The notes beneath the pieces are model-generated. The model did no database searches and was not told the DNA's origin. It worked only from the letters and a program-made list of their open reading frames with translations. A stretch of 64,000 bases of DNA from an uncultured Rubrobacteraceae bacterium (GTDB lineage Bacteria; Actinomycetota; Rubrobacteria; Rubrobacterales; Rubrobacteraceae), in assembly GCA_902806085.1 (NCBI GenBank), contig CADCVH010000073.1:1-64000 (forward strand). The letters are read 5' to 3'. The translations under genes and the position numbers were made by a program. The number at the start of each line of letters is the position of its first letter. Position 1 is the stretch's first letter. Positions 60,227-64,000 of this stretch are shown here, piece by piece.

Positions 60227-61042
60227 TCATGAGGCGTGCGCCCCTCCCTCTCGCGAGAGACTCGTCACCTCTCCTTCGTACAGCTCGAGCACGCCGTCGC
60301 GCGTTTCGAGCAACAGGGCGCCGTCCGGGGCGATGTCCGCGGCCAGCCCTTCGAGGACTTCGCCGGATCTCCTGACGCGAACGCGCTCCCCGAGCGTCAG
60401 GCTCAGCGCGCGCCAATCGTCCAGGATAGCGGCGAAATCGTGTACGCGGCGCAGTTCCGCGTCCAGGTTTCGGAGGAGGCGGCGGAGAAGGTCGAGGGCG
60501 TCCACGTCGCGGCCGAGTTCGTGACGGAGGGTGGCGACCTCGCGGTCCGTCACGCCCAAGTCTTCGGGGTCCAGGTTGGCGTTGAGGCCGACGCCGAGGA
60601 CGACGTGGTCCACGCGGGGCACGTTTTCGGCCTTTGCGGTCCGGATGCTCGACTCGGCGAGGATGCCACAGACCTTGCGTCCGCCCGGCTCGACCAGCAG
60701 GTCGTTGGGCCACTTGATGCCCGCGTTCGCCCCGATGTCCCGCAATGCCTTGGCCACGGCGACGGCCGCCGTCTGGGTGAGGCGGGGCGCCGCGGCGGCT
60801 TCCAGATCGGGGCGAAGCACGAGGGACATCCAGAGCCCCCCCTCCGGCGAGCCCCATGACCGCCGGAGCCTGCCGCGCCCGCCGGTCTGGACGCCCGCCA
60901 GGACGAGCGTGCCGTGGGGGGCCCCGGCCTGGGCGAGCTCGCGGGCCCGCTCCTGGGTGGAACCCAACGCCCCGTGTGCCTCGACGACGCGGGCGAGCGG
61001 GCTTCCGAGCGAGAGGACGGACTCCTCGGTGAGGCCGTTCAA
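60227..61042 (-). CDS. birA: Biotin--[acetyl-CoA-carboxylase] ligase
   Basis: ALGSTQERARELAQAGAPHGTLVLAGVQTGGRGRLRRSWGSPEGGLWMSLVLRP; GIKWPNDLLV. Confidence 0.95.
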   Translation of the reverse strand: MNGLTEESVLSLGSPLARVVEAHGALGSTQERARELAQAGAPHGTLVLAGVQTGGRGRLRRSWGSPEGGLWMSLVLRPDLEAAAAPRLTQTAAVAVAKALRDIGANAGIKWPNDLLVEPGGRKVCGILAESSIRTAKAENVPRVDHVVLGVGLNANLDPEDLGVTDREVATLRHELGRDVDALDLLRRLLRNLDAELRRVHDFAAILDDWRALSLTLGERVRVRRSGEVLEGLAADIAPDGALLLETRDGVLELYEGEVTSLSREGGAHAS

Positions 61043-62100
61043 CCGAAACCGAGCTCTTCGAGCGTCGCCATCTCCCCGAGCGTGCGCGCGGCGGCCTGGA
61101 CCAGGGGGACGGCGAGCAGGCCGCCGGTCCCCTCACCGAGGCGCAAGCTCAGGTCGAGGAGGGGTTCGAGGCCGAGGTGGTTCAGGGAGACCCTCGCGCC
61201 CGGCTCCGACGAGAGGTGGCCGACGATCGCGTACCCGATCGAATCGGGGGCAAAGGCGTGGGCGACGAGGGCGGCGGAGTTGGAGACGACGCCGTCCAGG
61301 ATAACGGGCACCCCGCACGCGGCGCCCATCAGGATCACGCCCGCGATGGCCCCGTGCTCCAGCCCCCCGACCGCCGCGAGGACGCCCAGCGGGTCCCCGG
61401 GATCCGGCCGGTGCAGGTCCAACGCTTCGCCCACCACCCTGACCTTGAGCTTCAGAGTCTCGTCGTCTATGCCGGTGCCGCGCCCGGTGGTCTTCTCGGG
61501 GGGACGGCCGGTGAAGGTCGAGATCAGGGCCGAGGCGGGCGTGGTGTTGGCGATGCCCATGTCCCCGACGACGAGCAGGTCCACCCCCCCGCTCTCGACG
61601 AGCTCCTCCGCAACGCCCGCCCCGGCGAGCACCGCCCGGGCGGCCTCCTCCCGGCCCATGGCCGGCCCGCGGCTCAGGTCGTCCGTGCCCGCCCTGACCT
61701 TCGCCCCCCGCAGGGACGGATGCCGCCCCAAGTCCCCGGCGACCCCGACGTCGAGCACGCTCACCCGCGCCCCGACGGTCTTCGCGATGGCGTTGACCGC
61801 CGCCCCGCCGGCGCAGAAGTTCCCCACCATGGCCGCCGTCACCTCCCGCGGCCACGGCGAGACGCCCCGGTCAAGCACCCCGTGATCGCCGGCGCAGACG
61901 ACGACGGCCGGGCCCTCCGGCACGGGTGGCGGGCTCTCCCCCGCCATGCCGGCCAGCCGTCCGCCAAGCTCCTCCAGCCGCCCCAGGCTACCCGGCGGTT
62001 TGGCGAGCGTGGGGTGCCGCTCCCCGGCCCTGGCAACGGCGCCCTCGTCGGGCGGCTGTACCTCCGCCGCGAGCTCCCTGACCCTGTCCTCCAGGCTCAA
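61039..62100 (-). CDS. cobT: Nicotinate-nucleotide--dimethylbenzimidazole phosphoribosyltransferase
   Basis: PPGSLGRLEELGGRLAGMAGE, VCAGDHGV, GDMGIANTTPASAL, EPLLDLSLRLGEGTGGLLAVPLVQAAARTLGEMATLEE. Confidence 0.97.
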   Translation of the reverse strand: MSLEDRVRELAAEVQPPDEGAVARAGERHPTLAKPPGSLGRLEELGGRLAGMAGESPPPVPEGPAVVVCAGDHGVLDRGVSPWPREVTAAMVGNFCAGGAAVNAIAKTVGARVSVLDVGVAGDLGRHPSLRGAKVRAGTDDLSRGPAMGREEAARAVLAGAGVAEELVESGGVDLLVVGDMGIANTTPASALISTFTGRPPEKTTGRGTGIDDETLKLKVRVVGEALDLHRPDPGDPLGVLAAVGGLEHGAIAGVILMGAACGVPVILDGVVSNSAALVAHAFAPDSIGYAIVGHLSSEPGARVSLNHLGLEPLLDLSLRLGEGTGGLLAVPLVQAAARTLGEMATLEELGFG

Positions 62101-62109
62101 CCCGGCCGC

Positions 62110-63060
62110 CTAGTGGTGATTGCCGTGCGAATGGTCGTGGCCGTGGTGATGGCCGTGGTCGTGGCCCGGCTCGTCGGGGTGGTAGTGGGGCGTGGCGGGG
62201 GCGCCGACCTTCTCCTCGAAGCCGGGAAGTGCCACGCGGTGGACGCAGACGTCGCAGTTCATGCGGATGTCCCCCCGGACGGCCTCCGCGTAGCGCTCCA
62301 TCAGGAGGTCGGCGACCCGTCCGTCGGGGCCGAAGTAGCCGGCGTAGCGCACCTCGACGTCCCCGTTCTCGGCTGCGAAGGCTTCGGCCTGCTCGCGGAT
62401 GCGCTCTTCCAGGACGCCCGTAAAGAGGAAGTACGAGAAAACGACGACACGCCGGGCGCCGAGCTTGCGGCAGCGGTCGAGGCCTTCCCGGACGGTGGGC
62501 GGGGTCATGCTTATGAAGGCGCTCTCCACCAGGGGGTACTTGCGGCCCTCGTAGAAGAGGCGCGAGATCTTTGTGATGTCTGAGTTCGCGTCGGGGTCCG
62601 AGGAGCCGCGGCCGACGACGAGCACGGCCGTGTCGGGCTTTTCGTGTTCGGGGACGACGGCGGAGATCCTCTCCTCCATGAGCTCGAGCAGCTCCGGGCG
62701 GACGCCGAGCGCGCGGCCGTACTGGAAGCTCATGTCCGGGTGGTCTATCCCCTCGCGCACGAGCGTGGCCGGGATGTCGTCCTTGGCGTGGCCGGCGGCG
62801 AGGAGCATGAGGGGGACCGCGGCAACGTTTCGGGTACCGCCCTCGGAGATCCGGCCCACGCACTCAGAGATCGGGGGCCGCGACAGCTCTATGAAGCCAC
62901 CCTCCACGGGCAGGCCGGGGTTGCGCCCCCGGACCAGTTCCACGAGCTCGTGGAATTCCCTGGCACCCCGGGGGTCGCGGCTGCCGTGGCCCACGATAAG
63001 CAGCGCGGGATCCCCCCCGCCCTTCCCGTTCTTCCTCCCGATGCTAACCGTCTCTCGCAT
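62110..63060 (-). CDS. Sirohydrochlorin cobaltochelatase CbiX-type with His-rich C-terminus
   Basis: LLIVGHGSRDPRGAREFHELVELVRGR; duplicated CbiX domain; C-term HYHPDEPGHDHGHHHGHDHSHGNHH. Confidence 0.92.
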   Translation of the reverse strand: MRETVSIGRKNGKGGGDPALLIVGHGSRDPRGAREFHELVELVRGRNPGLPVEGGFIELSRPPISECVGRISEGGTRNVAAVPLMLLAAGHAKDDIPATLVREGIDHPDMSFQYGRALGVRPELLELMEERISAVVPEHEKPDTAVLVVGRGSSDPDANSDITKISRLFYEGRKYPLVESAFISMTPPTVREGLDRCRKLGARRVVVFSYFLFTGVLEERIREQAEAFAAENGDVEVRYAGYFGPDGRVADLLMERYAEAVRGDIRMNCDVCVHRVALPGFEEKVGAPATPHYHPDEPGHDHGHHHGHDHSHGNHH

Positions 63061-63643
63061 CTTCCTCCTCGTAGTAGATAAGCGCGTTCAACGCCGCCGC
63101 CGCGACCGCGGAGCCGCCCTTAGGCCCCCGGTTCGCCACGCCCGGCAAATCGCTGTCCAACAATGCTTCCTTCGACTCGGCCGCCCCGACGAAGCCGACC
63201 GGAAGCCCGATCACGAGCGCCGGACATATGTCCGTTTCCAGGAGCCAGAAGAGCGCCGTCGGCGCGTTCCCCACGACCCAGACGGCCCCGTCGCCGACCT
63301 TCTCCGCCGCGAGCCAGAACCCCGCCGCCGACCGCGTGATGCCGAGCCCTTCCGAGAGTTTCCCCGCGCGAGGATCCGAGACAAAGCAGAGGGTCTCCCG
63401 CGCGGTGATGCCGGCCGCCACCATCCCGACGTCCGTCACGACGGGCGCGTCCCGGCGCAGGGCATCGACGCCGCCTTGCAGGGCCGGCTCGTCCAGGACG
63501 AGGCTCTCGGCGTACTCCGGGTCCGCGGAGGCGTGGATGACGCGCTCGGCGACGGCCCGGCCCAAAGGCCCCAGGTGGGAGAGGTCCACCATCCCGCGCA
63601 GGATACGGTAGCTCTCCCTCTCGATCGGGTGGACGCGCCTCAA
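63044..63643 (-). CDS. cbiC: Precorrin-8X methylmutase
   Basis: HPIERESYRILRGMVDLS; RVIHASADPEYAESL; VVTDVGMVAAGI; LPVGFVGAAESKEALLDS. Confidence 0.96.
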   Translation of the reverse strand: MRRVHPIERESYRILRGMVDLSHLGPLGRAVAERVIHASADPEYAESLVLDEPALQGGVDALRRDAPVVTDVGMVAAGITARETLCFVSDPRAGKLSEGLGITRSAAGFWLAAEKVGDGAVWVVGNAPTALFWLLETDICPALVIGLPVGFVGAAESKEALLDSDLPGVANRGPKGGSAVAAAALNALIYYEEEDARDG

Positions 63644-63843
63644 CCGTCCTCCAGCAGGACTTCGACGCAGGCGGAGACCGGGCAGACCTCGGCGCACTCG
63701 GCGCAGCCCGAGCAGCGGTCTTCGAGCACGATCAGGGGCGAACCGTAGCCCCGCGGGGCCGGCTGTATCGCCTTCTCGGGGCAGGTCTTTATGCACGCCC
63801 CGCACCCGGCGCAGGCGTCCGTAACGGCGAAGACGGACTTCAC
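63640..63843 (-). CDS. 2[4Fe-4S] ferredoxin
   Basis: CAGCGACIKTCPEKAIQ ... CSGCAECAEVCPVSACVEV. Confidence 0.93.
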   Translation of the reverse strand: MKSVFAVTDACAGCGACIKTCPEKAIQPAPRGYGSPLIVLEDRCSGCAECAEVCPVSACVEVLLEDG

Positions 63844-64000
63844 GACAGGTACCCCCGTGGGGTGACCATGCGGCCGGCGACGAGCTTCGTCTGCGAGCTG
63901 CCGACGACCACGACCGTCAGCATGTCCACGTCTTCGGGGCGCAGCGAGGCGAGGTCGGTCAGGGTGACGGCCTGCGTCGGGCGGTAGGCGTCCTTCACCA
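63840..64000 (-). CDS. cobJ: Precorrin-3B C17-methyltransferase (C-terminal part)
   Basis: Reverse translation ...VKDAYRPTQAVTLTDLASLRPEDVDMLTVVVVGSSQTKLVAGRMVTPRGYLS*. Confidence 0.85.
   Translation of the reverse strand, partial: VKDAYRPTQAVTLTDLASLRPEDVDMLTVVVVGSSQTKLVAGRMVTPRGYLS

Overview
High-GC chromosomal window that looks like a deep-branching actinomycete. I infer Rubrobacter-like from gene content and style; this is not proven. Most of the window is ordinary core genome: groEL with a CIRCE operator; the tsaD/rimI/tsaB/tsaE/UDG cluster; alr, nnr, acpS; an HtrA/PDZ protease with envelope lipoproteins; a sigma-70 gene divergent from a PhoR/PhoB-type two-component system; glmS; ltaE/rnhC/acyP; a hspR-dnaJ-grpE-dnaK operon; a second two-component system; glyS; a sulfatase-fold enzyme; tRNA-Arg(CCT); birA; and a cobalamin cluster (cobT, cbiX, cbiC, ferredoxin, cobJ). 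I found no CRISPR array, prophage, IS element or obvious defence island. The most interesting signals are regulatory: (1) four arrays of CTTWAC-like direct repeats with ~11-bp period near 14.2, 17.9, 21.55 and 22.6 kb, all close to an OmpR/PhoB-type two-component system, which suggests an undescribed local regulon; (2) a CIRCE-controlled groEL whose promoter overlaps that of a divergent leaderless gene, and a separate HAIR-like operator in the dnaK promoter; (3) a recurrent leaderless architecture with a -10 hexamer 6-7 nt before the start codon. I also report a multi-frameshift LysE relic, a GT2-GtrA-GAF-like fusion, a sulfatase-fold protein with Thr at the formylglycine position, a possible ATA start codon, and repeated 12-15 bp tandem duplications. 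All calls come from reading the sequence and supplied translations; no searches were run.
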